From an uncultured bacterium (GTDB taxonomy: Bacteria > Cyanobacteriota > Vampirovibrionia > Gastranaerophilales > Gastranaerophilaceae): a DNA stretch of 15,794 nt. Position numbers and translations under genes: made by a program. Numbering within the stretch: position 1 is the first letter of the stretch; the number at the start of each line of letters is the position of its first letter. This document shows positions 15,702 through 15,794 of the stretch, piece after piece. Under the pieces are notes generated by a model, which worked only from the letters and a program-made list of their open reading frames with translations, ran no database searches and was not told where the DNA came from. The stretch spans positions 1-15,794 of the forward strand of contig CALAWF010000263.1 in assembly GCA_937894665.1 (NCBI GenBank), given 5' to 3'.

Positions 15702-15794
15702 TCTTTGTTCAACGCATTTAAGAATTTCGGTTGCGTATTCTTCATGTTTTCCGTAAAAAATGTGTGAAGCATCCGGAATTGTAATGATTGTGTT
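15687..15794 (-). CDS. Alpha/beta-hydrolase, C-terminal 35 residues only (5' part outside window)
   Basis: On the minus strand an open frame runs in from the window edge and stops at TAA (complement of 15687-15689). The translation includes ITIPDASHIFYGKHEEYA followed by EILKCVEQRL. The pattern of small residues, then His, aromatics, Gly and a final amphipathic helix is the C-terminus of many alpha/beta hydrolases. There the His (codon at 15762-15764, complement) completes the Ser-Asp-His triad. The nucleophile and acid lie outside the window, so substrate and subfamily cannot be given. The last five codons overlap the convergent upstream gene. Confidence 0.7.
   Translation of the reverse strand, partial: NTIITIPDASHIFYGKHEEYATEILKCVEQRLCYV

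Overview
The window reads as chromosome of a low-GC (about one-third G+C by eye), double-membraned bacterium using the standard bacterial code. A giant type Va autotransporter with an outer-membrane barrel shows that the cell has an outer membrane. The AT-rich codon use and a set of proteins from no family I recognise fit the gut lineage Candidatus Gastranaerophilales (Melainabacteria/Vampirovibrionia). That assignment is an inference from style and memory, not from a marker gene.

Left edge (1-876, minus strand): the N-terminal 273 residues of a thiamine-diphosphate enzyme of the DXS-like (1-deoxy-D-xylulose-5-phosphate synthase-like) clade. It carries an apparent Sec signal peptide and has a good promoter containing a short palindrome. 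Divergent from it (974-3328) is a 784-residue, helix-rich soluble protein of unknown function. Next (3437-4909) comes a cytoplasmic PAS-PAS histidine kinase with no response regulator beside it.

Centre (4910-14414): a 295-base intergenic region holds a 44-base pentanucleotide tract (nearly nine copies of GATAT), then a near-consensus sigma-70 promoter. These precede a single 3069-residue autotransporter. That protein has a signal peptide, Chlamydia-Pmp-like GGAI/FxxN repeats, three copies of a larger passenger module, four tryptophan-marked repeats, an autotransporter barrel, and an unusual 52-residue lysine-rich tail after the last barrel strand. The gene ends at a strong intrinsic terminator. 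The repeat tract makes this surface protein a candidate for phase-variable expression.

Right edge (14481-15794): two translationally coupled genes encode small, probably membrane-associated proteins of unknown function. The second converges on, and overlaps by 15 bases, the 3' end of an alpha/beta-hydrolase gene on the minus strand, of which only the last 35 codons are present.

The most interesting points are the pentanucleotide tract upstream of the autotransporter, the C-terminal extension of the barrel, and the signal peptide on a TPP enzyme family that is normally cytoplasmic.
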